Assembly (NCBI RefSeq): GCF_003122365.1
Contig: NZ_CP029254.1
Coordinates: forward strand, 3,677,001-3,741,000
DNA: 64,000 bases
Direction of reading: 5' to 3'
DNA from: Streptomyces spongiicola
Lineage (GTDB): Bacteria; Actinomycetota; Actinomycetes; Streptomycetales; Streptomycetaceae
Positions 18,338 to 27,437 of the stretch are shown here, piece after piece; position 1 is the first letter of the stretch, and every line of letters begins with the position of its first letter. Below the pieces are notes generated by a model, which saw only the letters and a list, made by a program, of their open reading frames with translations, was not told the DNA's origin and did not search any database. Position numbers and translations under genes: made by a program.

Positions 18338-20185
18338 TCAGCCCGCCCGTAGCAACTCGCCCTCCGCAGGGAAGTCCTCCAGGCTCGCCGCGGTGAGACG
18401 GAGCAAGGGATGGAAGCAGTAACAAGGCGCGCCCGTGGCGTCGATGCCGTGTGCCTCCAGAAGCGACGCCTCGACCAGCCGTTCCAGGAACTCCTCGGCC
18501 GCGTTCTCGGGCAGCCTGAGCAGCACCGCAGCCGCCATCGCGGTGAACTCGCCTGCCGCGCATACGGCGAGTCGGCAAATCAAGTCACGCTCAGAAAGCG
18601 GACGTTGCCGCAAGGCTGCGGACAGTATCTGCCTTACGTCGAGCGTGCTCACCCGTAACTCCTCGATGCGGGAGGCCGGATCAGCCAGGCGACGCGCGAG
18701 CCGTGTCATCTGCCAGTGCGGCCGAGCGGCGAGCCGGGCGGCGGCGGCCCGCAGCGCGAGCGGCAGCTTTCCGCAGGCCTCGACCACGGCGTGGGCTGCC
18801 TCGGGCTCCGCGGAGATCCGGTCGCCCCCAGCGATCACGGAGAGCAGGTCCAGGGACTCACCGGTCTCCATGGGGTCCAGCGCCACGGTCCACGAACCGG
18901 GCACCGCAGAGAGCCGGTTGCGGCTTGTCACCAGGACGGCGGAATCGGTCGTGTCCGGCAGCAACGGGTCCAACTGCAACTCGTTCGCCGCGTCGTCCAA
19001 CAGGATCAGCAGCTTACGGCCTGCTGTCCGGGTCCGGTACCTGCGGACCAGCTCCTCCGTCCGGGCGAGCTCGCCGTTCGGGGCCAGCACGTTCTCGGAG
19101 GTCGCGCCGAGTGCCCGCAGCAGCGTGACCAGGACCTCGCCGCAGTCAGCGACGGTGCCGTCGTCGGAGCGCAGCTGGACATACAGCAAGCCATCCGGGA
19201 ATTGGTCGGCCACGGCGTGAGCGACCCGTAAGGCGAGCGCGGTCTTGCCAACCCCCGGCATCCCGCTGATCAGCAGTCGGCGGGGCTGGAACGCGGCACG
19301 CCCGTTCGCCTCCTTCGACGTCAACCGCCTGCACAACACGTCGAACTCCCGCTCCCGGCCTATGAAGTCGGCCGGGAGCGGCGGAATCATGACAGGCGGC
19401 GCACTCACTGCCGGCACAGCAGACGTCAGGCTCGGCGCGGGCTGTGGGAGGTTGTCCAGCTCTCCGCTCAGCAAGGACTGATAGGCGGTGGTGAGATCAG
19501 GCCCGGGGCCCACGCCCAGCTCCTCGGCGAGCACCTCGCGCCCCTCATGAAAGGTGCGCAGCGCCTCGGCCTGCCGCCCGCACCGGTACAGCGCGGCCAT
19601 CAATTGCGCGCGCAGTCGCTCCCGGACCGGAAATTCACCGACGAGCCGGGCGAGTTCGGAGGTGAGCTGCCCGTGCCTGCCGAGCGCGAGGTCCGCCTCG
19701 ATCCGGTGCTCCAGAGCGCTCATCCGCTCCTCCTCAAGCTGCGGCAGCTCCGCCTCCGCGAGGTGCGGCGTGACATCGGCCAGCGCCGGTCCCTGCCACA
19801 GGTCGAGTGCCTGCCGAAGGGTTTCGGCGGCCTGCGTCCACCGCCGCTCCTCCATAGCCCGCCGCCCGAGTCGCTCCAACCTCCCGAACTCGACGACGTC
19901 GACACGCGCCGCGTCGGCGACCAGCAGGTAACCAGGCTGGCGGCGAACCAGGTCGACCTTGGGCCCGAGGAGTTTTCGCAGTCTCGATATGTAGGTGTAG
20001 ATTTGAGCGTTCCACGTGGCCGGCGGATCCCACCCCCACAGCAGTTCGCTCAGCCTCCCGTCACTCACCACGCGTCCACGGGCGAGCAACAGCGCGGCCA
20101 GAACTGTATGCATCATGGTGCCTGACACCGCGATGCGACGCGCCCCGTCTCTCGCCTCGACTGGTCCGAGAAGCCGGAATTCCAT
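18338..20185 (-). CDS. AfsR/SARP-type regulator with BTAD and NB-ARC domains
   Basis: The 615-residue protein starts with an OmpR-like winged helix (MEFRLLGPVEARDG, then LLARGRVVSDGRLSELLWG), then a bacterial transcriptional activation domain (about 100-250). An STAND/NB-ARC ATPase follows, with Walker A GMPGVGKTA near residue 308, LLILLDDAA and VLVTSRNRL. The C-terminal TPR array of full AfsR (about 990 aa) is missing, so this is the shorter type. Such proteins activate secondary-metabolite genes. The ATG at 20185 follows a G-rich ribosome site. It is divergent from the kinase gene across 257 bp. Its targets could be the adjacent peptide cluster or the ABC genes, which is inference. Confidence 0.9.
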   Translation of the reverse strand: MEFRLLGPVEARDGARRIAVSGTMMHTVLAALLLARGRVVSDGRLSELLWGWDPPATWNAQIYTYISRLRKLLGPKVDLVRRQPGYLLVADAARVDVVEFGRLERLGRRAMEERRWTQAAETLRQALDLWQGPALADVTPHLAEAELPQLEEERMSALEHRIEADLALGRHGQLTSELARLVGEFPVRERLRAQLMAALYRCGRQAEALRTFHEGREVLAEELGVGPGPDLTTAYQSLLSGELDNLPQPAPSLTSAVPAVSAPPVMIPPLPADFIGREREFDVLCRRLTSKEANGRAAFQPRRLLISGMPGVGKTALALRVAHAVADQFPDGLLYVQLRSDDGTVADCGEVLVTLLRALGATSENVLAPNGELARTEELVRRYRTRTAGRKLLILLDDAANELQLDPLLPDTTDSAVLVTSRNRLSAVPGSWTVALDPMETGESLDLLSVIAGGDRISAEPEAAHAVVEACGKLPLALRAAAARLAARPHWQMTRLARRLADPASRIEELRVSTLDVRQILSAALRQRPLSERDLICRLAVCAAGEFTAMAAAVLLRLPENAAEEFLERLVEASLLEAHGIDATGAPCYCFHPLLRLTAASLEDFPAEGELLRAG

Positions 20186-20442
20186 GTAAACCCCCCACTT
20201 GAGCGGCCGAACGTAGGCAGCCGCGGCTGGATCAGAACGTCGGAGCGTCGGTCTTACGAACCTTGATTGCGCCACAATTGAGTGGAACTCCGCCTTCCTG
20301 TTGGCAGCAGACCGCGGTGGCGAGCCCCTGCACTCTCCGCCGCGTGACCTCCAGTCCGGTACGGGGGTGGGGCTGGCCCTACCCCCGATCCACGCCCTGG
20401 ACCGATGGCACCGGATGGGTTCGCCCATCTACGGTGCTCCCC
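20186..20442. promoter_or_regulatory. Divergent promoter region, AfsR-like gene / two-component pair
   Basis: This 257-bp gap separates two outward-reading regulatory genes and must hold both promoters. I see no convincing direct heptamer repeats of SARP type and no clear -35/-10 pair, so no site is proposed. Confidence 0.45.
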
Positions 20443-21741
20443 ATGCACCCTCGGAATGTGTGGCAGGCCATGTCCCATCCGGGATTCCTGCTGTCGGTCT
20501 GGCCCTGGCGCTCCGTCGCGTATCTGCTCACCGGCGCGGTGACCGGCGCCGCTGCCCTGGTGGTGATCGTGACGGTGACGGCTGTCTCCGGAGCACTTGC
20601 CATCGTCCTGGTGGGGCTGCCCCTGCTCGTCGTGGTCGCCCTCAGCGGGATCCCGGTGGCCTGGGTGGAGCGGCGCAGACTGCGCCTGATCGACCGCGAT
20701 CCAGCGGTCGGCCAGCACCAGGAGCCGGCCGCACCGGGGTTGTGGCCCTGGCTGACCACCCGGCTGCGTGAGCAGGCGACCTGGCGAGAGCTCGGACACG
20801 CGCTGCTGTTCGCCGGACTGCTGTGGCCGATCGACGCGCTGGTAGTCACGGTCGCCCTGCTCTTCCCGGTGTCCATGGTCGCCACCCCGTTGATGATGGC
20901 CACGGTCGGCGACGGCCACGAGACGAAGGTGCTCAAACAGTGGACGATCACCACATGGCCGACCGCGTTCGGTGTTGCCGTGCTCGGTCTGCTCCTCATG
21001 GGCTTGTGCTGCTATGTGCTCGGTATCGCGGCGGGCGCCCGCGCCGAACTGACCCGGCTGCTGATCGCCTCCCGCGAGGGCGAACTCGACGCCAAGGTGG
21101 TCGAACTGGCCCGTTCCCGTTTCCGGCTGGTGGACGCCTTCGAGGCGGAGCGGCGCCGCATCGAGCGGGATCTGCACGATGGTGCGCAACAGCGGCTGGT
21201 GGCCCTGACAATGGCCCTCGGTCTGGCCCGGCTGGACGCACCGCCCGGCCCGCTCGCCGACCAACTCGCCAAGGCCCACGAGGAAGCGGGCAAGGCGCTC
21301 GCGGAACTGCGCGAGCTCATCCACGGCATCCATCCCAAGATCCTCGCGGACTACGGCCTGGAGGCCGCCGTCGCCGATGCCGCGGACCGCTCCGTGGTCC
21401 CCGTCGATGTCGACCTCGAACTGCCAGGTCGGCCGCCCCAGGCGGTCGAGTCCGCGGCGTACTTCGTGGTCTGCGAGGCGCTCGCCAACGTCGCCAAGCA
21501 CAGCGGGGCCGACCGCGCGCAGGTAAGCGGCGGTCACCGCGACGGCCGCCTGTTCCTCCAGGTGCGCGACGACGGCCGAGGCGGCGCGGAACCCTCGGCG
21601 GGCAGCGGACTCACCGGTCTCGGGGATCGGGTATCGGTTCTCGATGGCAGACTTGCCCTGTCCAGCCCACCGGGTGGACCGACCCTGTTACTTGTGGAGT
21701 TTCCTTGCGAGTTGACCAAAGCGGCCGACCGCTCCGTGTAG
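20443..21741 (+). CDS. Sensor histidine kinase, NarL/DesK type
   Basis: The 432-residue kinase has four membrane segments in the first 200 residues and a dimerisation/phosphoacceptor helix ERRRIERDLHDGAQQRL with H245. The HATPase domain follows, with VVCEALANVAKHSGA as N box and DDGRGG plus GSGLTGLGDRV as G boxes. ATG 20443 is chosen; ATG 20470 is possible. Codon 21688-21690 is TTA (in PTLLLVEF), so translation should need the bldA tRNA. The response regulator gene starts inside its 3' end. Confidence 0.9.
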   Translation: MHPRNVWQAMSHPGFLLSVWPWRSVAYLLTGAVTGAAALVVIVTVTAVSGALAIVLVGLPLLVVVALSGIPVAWVERRRLRLIDRDPAVGQHQEPAAPGLWPWLTTRLREQATWRELGHALLFAGLLWPIDALVVTVALLFPVSMVATPLMMATVGDGHETKVLKQWTITTWPTAFGVAVLGLLLMGLCCYVLGIAAGARAELTRLLIASREGELDAKVVELARSRFRLVDAFEAERRRIERDLHDGAQQRLVALTMALGLARLDAPPGPLADQLAKAHEEAGKALAELRELIHGIHPKILADYGLEAAVADAADRSVVPVDVDLELPGRPPQAVESAAYFVVCEALANVAKHSGADRAQVSGGHRDGRLFLQVRDDGRGGAEPSAGSGLTGLGDRVSVLDGRLALSSPPGGPTLLLVEFPCELTKAADRSV

Positions 21742-22373
21742 TGCTGGCCGAGGACAGCGTGCTGCTGCGGGAAGGGCTCATCGGCCTGCTCAGCCGCTGT
21801 GGAAACGAGGTGGTGGCGGCAGTGGGGGACGCGGAGGCGCTGGTCGCTGCGGTCGAGGAGCACGCCCCCGACATTGTGGTGACGGACGTGCGCATGCCGC
21901 CCGGTTTCCAGGACGAAGGGCTGCACGCGGCGGTGCGGCTGCGCGAGACGCGGCCCACTCTGCCGGTCCTGGTGCTCAGCCAGTACGTGCAGCGGACCTA
22001 TGCCTCCGAGCTCTTGGACTCCGGTGACGGCTCGGGGGTCGGTTACCTGCTGAAGGACCGCGTCGGCCAGGTCGAGGCGTTCGTCGACGCACTGCACGAG
22101 GTCGCGGACGGCGGGACGGTGGTCGACCCCGAGGTGGTGCGCCAGTTGTTGCGCCGCCGCCGCGATCCGCTGGAGCGGCTCACTCCGCGCGAGCGTGAGG
22201 TGCTGGCGCTGATCGCGGAGGGCAAGTCCAACGGCGCCATCGCAAAGGAACTGGTGGTCTCCGAGGCCGCGATCGGCAAGCACATCAGCAGCATCCTCAC
22301 CAAGCTGGACCTGCCTCCGACGGATGAGACCCACCGCAGGGTGCTGGCCGTCCTCACCTATCTGAGGTCCTGA
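21705..22373 (+). CDS. Response regulator, NarL/LuxR type
   Basis: The 222-residue protein has a receiver with the acidic pair in VVLAEDS, the phosphoacceptor D61 in VVTDVRMPP and the Lys in YLLKDR, then a LuxR-type HTH (LTPREREVLALIAEGKSN, AIGKHISSILTKL). I chose TTG 21705, with GGAG five bases before it, because the later GTG 21741 would remove the first beta strand of the receiver. It overlaps the kinase gene by 37 bp, so the pair is translationally coupled and the TTA codon of the kinase may control both. Confidence 0.9.
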   Translation: MRVDQSGRPLRVVLAEDSVLLREGLIGLLSRCGNEVVAAVGDAEALVAAVEEHAPDIVVTDVRMPPGFQDEGLHAAVRLRETRPTLPVLVLSQYVQRTYASELLDSGDGSGVGYLLKDRVGQVEAFVDALHEVADGGTVVDPEVVRQLLRRRRDPLERLTPREREVLALIAEGKSNGAIAKELVVSEAAIGKHISSILTKLDLPPTDETHRRVLAVLTYLRS

Positions 22374-22712
22374 CCAGCGGCCCGGGCGTAACGGGTCACC
22401 GTACGGCCCTTGAGAGCAGCCGGAGGCTCTCGCTGCGGCCAGGCCCGATCTCGTGTCCGACCTTTCGATCTCCAAATGCGACACCCCCGTTGACTGAGCT
22501 GTACTGACATTTGTGGAGCCCTGATGCGGTCCTGGCCGTGGTTGAGACGACCTGTGCTGGTGATGTCTCTCGCCCGTAGATGCGCATGGGCGGCAACTCG
22601 GACGCCGTCGCCGCAACCTTCGGTGGCCGGGGTCGACCCGCTTCCCCGCAGGAAACGGGTTGTTCTACAGTGAGTAAATTGGGCAGTCGAGCCGTAGGCC
22701 AGCCACCCCGCC
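22374..22712. other. Intergenic stretch without a gene
   Basis: About 340 bp follow the response regulator. A weak hairpin (GAGAGC / GCTCTC around 22410-22430) may end that transcript. No open frame with Streptomyces codon bias is visible. The stretch is less GC-rich in places (22490-22560), as expected for a promoter. Confidence 0.4.
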
Positions 22713-22749
22713 GATCACTAAAAGGCGAAACTATCGCCTTTCGGTGATC
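22713..22749 (+). promoter_or_regulatory. Interrupted palindrome upstream of the XRE gene
   Basis: GATCAC-TAA-AAGGCGA type arm: GATCAC at 22713-22718 and AAAGGCGA at 22721-22728 pair with TCGCCTTT at 22734-22741 and GTGATC at 22744-22749 around a 5-base centre. It ends 46 bp before the XRE start. It could be a self-operator of the regulator or a terminator of the upstream transcript. Its AT-rich, two-armed form favours an operator. Confidence 0.55.
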
Positions 22750-22795
22750 CGATCAAGTGGCCAGAGTGCTTGCGCGAACCCCATGGAGTACCTGT

Positions 22796-23671
22796 ATGCC
22801 CGACCGCGTCTTCGACGGCAGCAAGCTGCGCGATCGCCGCCTGGCCAAACGCCTGTCGCAGGCCGACCTGGCCGCAGGCTTGAACGTCAAGACAAACGCT
22901 GTTTACCGCTGGGAGAACCAACTGGCCACGCCGCCGCAGGAACGCCTGCCGGCGATCGCCGCGATGGTCGAGGCCGAACTCGACGAGCTCTTTCCGCGGC
23001 TGGGGCCACCCAACCTCGCCGATCTGCGCTGCGACGCCGGCATGAGGCAGTCGGACACCACGTGCTACACCAATACTGCGTCGCCGATGCCGATCCGCGC
23101 GGCCGAACAGGGAAGGCGAGCACTGTCCGATGAGGCGGTGACGGCGCTGGCAGCCGCCTACAACGTCACCCGCGCGGAACTGCTGGCCGCGCAGAGGCGA
23201 TCTTTCGGTCACGACGTGCCAGCCGTAAGGCCGGAGAGGACGACGTCGTCACCACAGGTCGTCAGCACTATCGCCGGGAAGATCAAGTACTTGCAGGCGG
23301 AGGTTTACGACGAGGCTGTGCCCTCGGACGCGGACCTCGCCTCGTCCGGCAACCGTAAGAGTGGCCGGCCTCTCCTGACGGAAGAACTGGTAAGGGACTT
23401 GCGCGTGGGTAGGCTGCCCACCGCCCCGGACGACGTTCTCGAAGCCCTGGCTCTGGCTTTCGACGTCCCTCCGGTGTTCTTCCGTAGCAGCGATCTGGAG
23501 ATCGGCCGCCTGGTCGTCTCAGCGCGCGCCATGCGCAGCCAGTTCACGGTCATGGCCGCGCGTGGCGGAGAGCAGAAGATTCCGCAGGAAGTACAGGACG
23601 AACTCCGGGACTTCATCAGCGACACCATGGCGGAGATCCTCGGCTCCGATGCTGACGACGTGCCGACGTAG
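22796..23671 (+). CDS. XRE-family regulator with several HTH-like units
   Basis: The 291-residue protein opens with a classic HTH_3 domain (LRDRRLAKRLSQADLAAGLN, VYRWENQLATPP). A second unit at about 70-135 (DEAVTALAAAYNVTRAELLAAQ) resembles another XRE domain, and a third at about 190-235 (LLTEELVRDLRVGRLPTAPDDVLEALALAFDV in outline) resembles the degenerate XRE domain of EspR-like proteins. ATG 22796 gives the natural N-terminus. It converges on the Nudix gene. The adjacent ImmA/IrrE-like operon makes it the likely partner regulator, since XRE repressors are often cleaved by ImmA/IrrE proteases. Confidence 0.85.
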   Translation: MPDRVFDGSKLRDRRLAKRLSQADLAAGLNVKTNAVYRWENQLATPPQERLPAIAAMVEAELDELFPRLGPPNLADLRCDAGMRQSDTTCYTNTASPMPIRAAEQGRRALSDEAVTALAAAYNVTRAELLAAQRRSFGHDVPAVRPERTTSSPQVVSTIAGKIKYLQAEVYDEAVPSDADLASSGNRKSGRPLLTEELVRDLRVGRLPTAPDDVLEALALAFDVPPVFFRSSDLEIGRLVVSARAMRSQFTVMAARGGEQKIPQEVQDELRDFISDTMAEILGSDADDVPT

Positions 23672-23698
23672 CAGTTGCCCCACCGTCGGTATCTTCTC

Positions 23699-24148
23699 CT
23701 AGCCCACGACCTCCAGGTGGACGGTACTGCCGTCCGTGAGCGCGCCGAGCGCCGCGCCCCACAGGGGCCTGCGTGACGGCGGGATCTCGTTTCGGGAGAT
23801 CTCACCAGGTGCGCTGAAGCGGAAGGCTGTGAGTTCACTTTCCTGCAACACGATCGCGTGCTGCTGCTCAGTGGTGAGCGTTCCGCCGTCGAACACCCAG
23901 TAGATGTGCGCGCCGTCCGTAGTGTGCACGTAGGCGGACAGCAGGAGGCGCCCAGGTGTCTGGTCGATGCCAAGCTCCTCCTTGAGCTCACGCTGGCATG
24001 CCTGTCTGGGAGTCTCGTCCTCGTCGACTCCGCCCCCCGGCAGATTCCAGCCGTCCTTGTATCCGGGCTTGACGATGAGGTACTCACCATCGCCATTGGC
24101 CAGGACGGCCGCAGCAGACATGGTCGGTCGAGCGGGACTGGCGTTCAT
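23699..24148 (-). CDS. Nudix hydrolase
   Basis: The 149-residue protein contains a complete Nudix box, GGVDEDETPRQACQRELKEE followed by LGI, which binds Mg2+ and cleaves a nucleoside diphosphate linked to another moiety. The substrate cannot be told. An AGGCGAGGAGC ribosome site precedes the ATG. It starts 23 bp after the stop of the broken membrane protein gene and was the third gene of that operon. It is the only one of the three still intact, but it is now cut off from the original promoter. Confidence 0.92.
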   Translation of the reverse strand: MNASPARPTMSAAAVLANGDGEYLIVKPGYKDGWNLPGGGVDEDETPRQACQRELKEELGIDQTPGRLLLSAYVHTTDGAHIYWVFDGGTLTTEQQHAIVLQESELTAFRFSAPGEISRNEIPPSRRPLWGAALGALTDGSTVHLEVVG

Positions 24149-24171
24149 CAGTTGCTCCTCGCCTCTGAAGA

Positions 24172-24309
24172 TCAGGTGTAGTCGGCAGCGGTCCTCGTCA
24201 GCAGGGCGCGGGCTTCGGACTTGCGGATGCGGCTGTACGCTGCGGCCACAGCCCGCAAGTGCGGCACTTCGTGCCGTGGGTCGGTACCTGGGTCGAAAGG
24301 GTACGGTGC
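24172..24309 (-). pseudogene. C-terminal piece of the IS-split MAB_1171c-type membrane protein gene
   Basis: On the minus strand the translation from the IS edge reads APYPFDPGTDPRHEVPHLRA, then VAAAYSRIRKSEARALLTRT and AADYT-stop. Codon bias is typical of Streptomyces. Joined to 27430-26282 after removing the IS and one TAGAG copy, the frame is continuous and gives a 428-residue protein. Confidence 0.85.
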
Positions 24310-24314
24310 TAGAG

Positions 24315-26281
24315 CCTGAGTTCCGCAGTTCGTAGGCACATACGGGTCTGTCGATCAGTGTCTGCGCAGGTCACGGTGTTTCGGTGCATGCGCGTCGCGT
24401 GAATCGCGTGGGCACACGCCTAGTCCATGAGGTATTGATCTTCTTGCTGTGATCGTTGATGCTGTGGGCATGTACTTGCGGACCACCCAGCGGAAGAACA
24501 AGAACGGCACGACGGTTCGCTATGTTCAGCTCGCGCACAACCGGCGGGTGGGCGGCACTACGCAGGCCGAGGTGGTGCACAATTTCGGCCGCGAGGACCA
24601 GCTCGACACCGACGGCCTGCGCCGTCTGGTCGCCTCGATCAACCGCTACCTGGGCGAGGACGGCGCTGACGCGGCCGCTCCGGCGGCCGGCGGCGGCCTG
24701 CAGGTGACCGGCTCGCGCCCGCTCGGGGCGGTCTGGCTTCTGCAGGGCCTGTGGCGGCAGTTGGAGATCGACGCCGCCCTGAAGAAGATCCTCGGCGCGC
24801 GCCGGTTCCGCACCGACGTCGAGCGCGTGCTGTTCGCACTGGCCGCCAACCGTGCCATCGCCCCGGCCTCCAAGCTGTCGGCGGCCGAGTGGGCCGGCCG
24901 CGACGCGGTGATACCCGGCCTGGAGGCCATGGACGAGAACCAGGCATACCGGGCCATGGACCTGCTGGTGGAGGCCGACGCCCAGGCTGAAGTGCAGGAA
25001 GCGGTGTTCTTCGCGGTCGCCAACCTCCTCAACCTCGAAGTCGACCTGCTGTTCTTCGACACCACCAATACCTACTTCGAACGCGACGAACCCGACGAGG
25101 GCGAGACCCCGTTCCGCGCCTACGGCAAGAGCAAGGACCACCGCGACGACCTGCCGCAGATCACCATCGGACTGGCTGTCACCAAAGAGGGCGTCCCGGT
25201 CCGGTGTTGGTGCTGGCCCGGCGGCACCAGCGACCAGGCGATCCTGCCGCAGGTCAAGGACGACATGCGCGACTGGAAGCTGGGCCGCGTGATCACCGTG
25301 GTCGACCGCGGCTTCTCCTCCGCGGACAATCTCGCCTACCTCACCCGCGCCGGCGGCCACTACATCGCCGGGATGCGCATGCGTGACGGAGGCGACCTGG
25401 CCGAGGCCGCGCTCGCCCGGCAGGGCCGCTACCAGAGCGTCCGCGACAACCTGCGCGTCAAGGAAGTCAAGCTCGACCAGGCCCCGGGCCGGCGCTTCGT
25501 CATCTGCCACAACCCTGCCCAGGAGGAACGCGACCGTCGCCATCGCGAGGAGGCCATCAAGCGGATCGAGGCCGAACTGGAGCGGATCCGGTCCCAGCGT
25601 GAACGTGACGCCAAGCGCGCGACCACAGCCAAGGCGCGGGAGCGGGCGGAGGCCGCCCACGTGCGCGCCGAGTGCGCGCTGATCGAACACCCCACCCTGA
25701 AGCGGTGGTTGAGAACGTCGAAGAACGGACGGCTGGCCATCGACCGCGCCAAGGTCAAGGCCGAGGAGCGTCTCGACGGCAAGTACCTGCTGACCAGCTC
25801 CGATCCGCACCTGAGTGCCGAGGAGATCGCGGTCGGCTACAAGGCTCTCCTGGAAGCCGAGCGCGGATTTCGTGATCTGAAAACGGTGCTGGAACTACGA
25901 CCGGTCTTTCACCGTCTCGAACACCGCATCCGCGCCCACGTGCTGCTGTGCTGGCTCGCACTGCTGCTGATCCGCGTCGCCGAACGCCGCACCGGACAGA
26001 CCTGGAACCGGATCAGCACCGAACTCGGCCGCGTGCACGAGGTCACCCTCACCGGCGACGCCGGACAGATCACCCAGACCACCCCGCTCACCAGCCAGCA
26101 GGCCGCCCTCTACCGCGCCTGCGGCATCAAACCGCCGCCACGGATCACCGCCGCAGACCCGGCCTGACCAGCCACAACGTGCCCACGTGGGCACACGCCC
26201 GCACGGGCGCCATCCCGACGTTTCCGCAGCTCAATCCCTGTTTTCGACTCATCCGCATGCCTACCAACTGCGGAACTCAGG
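24315..26281 (+). mobile_element. IS1634-like insertion sequence, right copy (1,967 bp)
   Basis: Same inverted repeats and content as the copy at 11326-13292. The 5-bp target TAGAG is duplicated at 24310-24314 and 26282-26286. The target differs from that of the left copy, so this is an independent insertion. It splits a membrane protein gene read on the other strand. Confidence 0.95.
24449..26167 (+). CDS. IS1634-like DDE transposase (right copy)
   Basis: The 572-residue product is identical to that of the left copy, with candidate D204, D286 and E471. The frame is intact from GTG 24449. Two identical intact copies point to recent transposition or gene conversion. Confidence 0.92.
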   Translation: MIVDAVGMYLRTTQRKNKNGTTVRYVQLAHNRRVGGTTQAEVVHNFGREDQLDTDGLRRLVASINRYLGEDGADAAAPAAGGGLQVTGSRPLGAVWLLQGLWRQLEIDAALKKILGARRFRTDVERVLFALAANRAIAPASKLSAAEWAGRDAVIPGLEAMDENQAYRAMDLLVEADAQAEVQEAVFFAVANLLNLEVDLLFFDTTNTYFERDEPDEGETPFRAYGKSKDHRDDLPQITIGLAVTKEGVPVRCWCWPGGTSDQAILPQVKDDMRDWKLGRVITVVDRGFSSADNLAYLTRAGGHYIAGMRMRDGGDLAEAALARQGRYQSVRDNLRVKEVKLDQAPGRRFVICHNPAQEERDRRHREEAIKRIEAELERIRSQRERDAKRATTAKARERAEAAHVRAECALIEHPTLKRWLRTSKNGRLAIDRAKVKAEERLDGKYLLTSSDPHLSAEEIAVGYKALLEAERGFRDLKTVLELRPVFHRLEHRIRAHVLLCWLALLLIRVAERRTGQTWNRISTELGRVHEVTLTGDAGQITQTTPLTSQQAALYRACGIKPPPRITAADPA

Positions 26282-27430
26282 TAGAGGGGCCGGCTTGTCG
26301 GGAGTCGCAGGCCCTTCGCACAGCAGAGCGGAGCGGATCCACAGTGCCTCGGCCCGGATCTCGGTGCCGTGGAGGTCATCCGGCACGCTCTGCGCATGGT
26401 CGCGGGCTCGCTCGACAAGGTCTGCTGGGGCTCGTCGCCGCAGTTCGAAGATCACGTCGCGGATGTCGACCGTGTAGCGGTTGAGGCGCACGAGCAAGGA
26501 AGCGTCAGGGCTCGCGAACACGTCGCGGAAAGTATCGAGGGCCTGGCCGACGAGCGGCAGACGCGCGAAGAGCCGACTGGGCCTGTGGCGGACGACGTCA
26601 GGTGCGGCCATCGCCAACTCCTTCCAGAGCCAGTGCAGCGAGAGGAGGTTGCGGACCGCCCGGTACCGCTCGGAGGCCGCTCGGCTGACGGGCGCTATGG
26701 CGCCGATCCCCCAGAGCAGCGAGAACAGGTAGAGCAGGGAGTCGGTGAGTGCCTCCTGGGTCTGGCTGGTGCTGTCGGACACCGTCGTCACAGTGATCGT
26801 CACCACGAAGGCGGTACGCAGCAGCACGTACAGCACGGCCAGGACCATCGCGGAAGACATGAGGAGCATCCCGATACGGACCGACCGAACCGGGGTCGTT
26901 CGGGCTGCGCCGCCCCACTGGACGGCACAGACCGCGGCGGCCGCACCCATGTAGAGGTAGAACAGGCCCATGTAGATCGGCAGACCCAGATCTCCCTCGT
27001 GGCGCTCCAGGAAGAACAGTGTGCTGGTGTCCGGCGGGTCCAGCAGGAAGAAGAAGGCGGTCGTCATGACGGCGATCGTGCCGACCGAGGCGCGCGCAGC
27101 GATCCGGTGAACGACGGCGGATATGCGCGCGCTGCGTCGTACGTCGGCGTCGGCGTCCGCGTACACCGCGGTGACATAGCGGAGCAACACGCAGATTCCG
27201 ATGATCGCCGTGGCGTGCTTGACCAGGAAGCCGAGATCGGGGGTTCCTGTCGCGTCCAGGAGATTGTTGACTGCGGATGTTCGGCACAGCCAGCTCACCG
27301 CAAGTGCTGCGAAAGCACCCCACAGTGAGCGCTCGCGACGGCGCCCGTTCAAGGCGGACTTGACCCTCAGGACGGCTTGGATAGTCAGAAGGCCTGCGAT
27401 CGCGTAAGCGAACGCGTCGGTCACAGTCAT
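26282..27430 (-). pseudogene. MAB_1171c-type membrane protein gene, N-terminal part, split by IS
   Basis: From ATG 27430 the frame encodes about seven membrane segments (AYAIAGLLTIQAVLRV, HATAIIGICVLLRYV, TIAVMTTAFFFLL and others), then a soluble C-terminal domain (ASERYRAVRNLLSLHWLWKE). It resembles the MAB_1171c/DUF6545 family seen beside ImmA/IrrE-like proteins in actinomycetes. The IS adds PEFRSW and a stop. Without the IS and one target copy, the frame runs into 24309-24172. The start lies 7 bp after the stop of the ImmA/IrrE-like gene. Confidence 0.8.
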
Positions 27431-27437
27431 GGCTTCC

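Noticed and set aside
11321..26286. A composite transposon formed by the two IS1634-like copies
   Set aside because: Each copy has its own target duplication and the outermost 5-mers differ (CTGTA and TAGAG), so the whole did not move as a unit.
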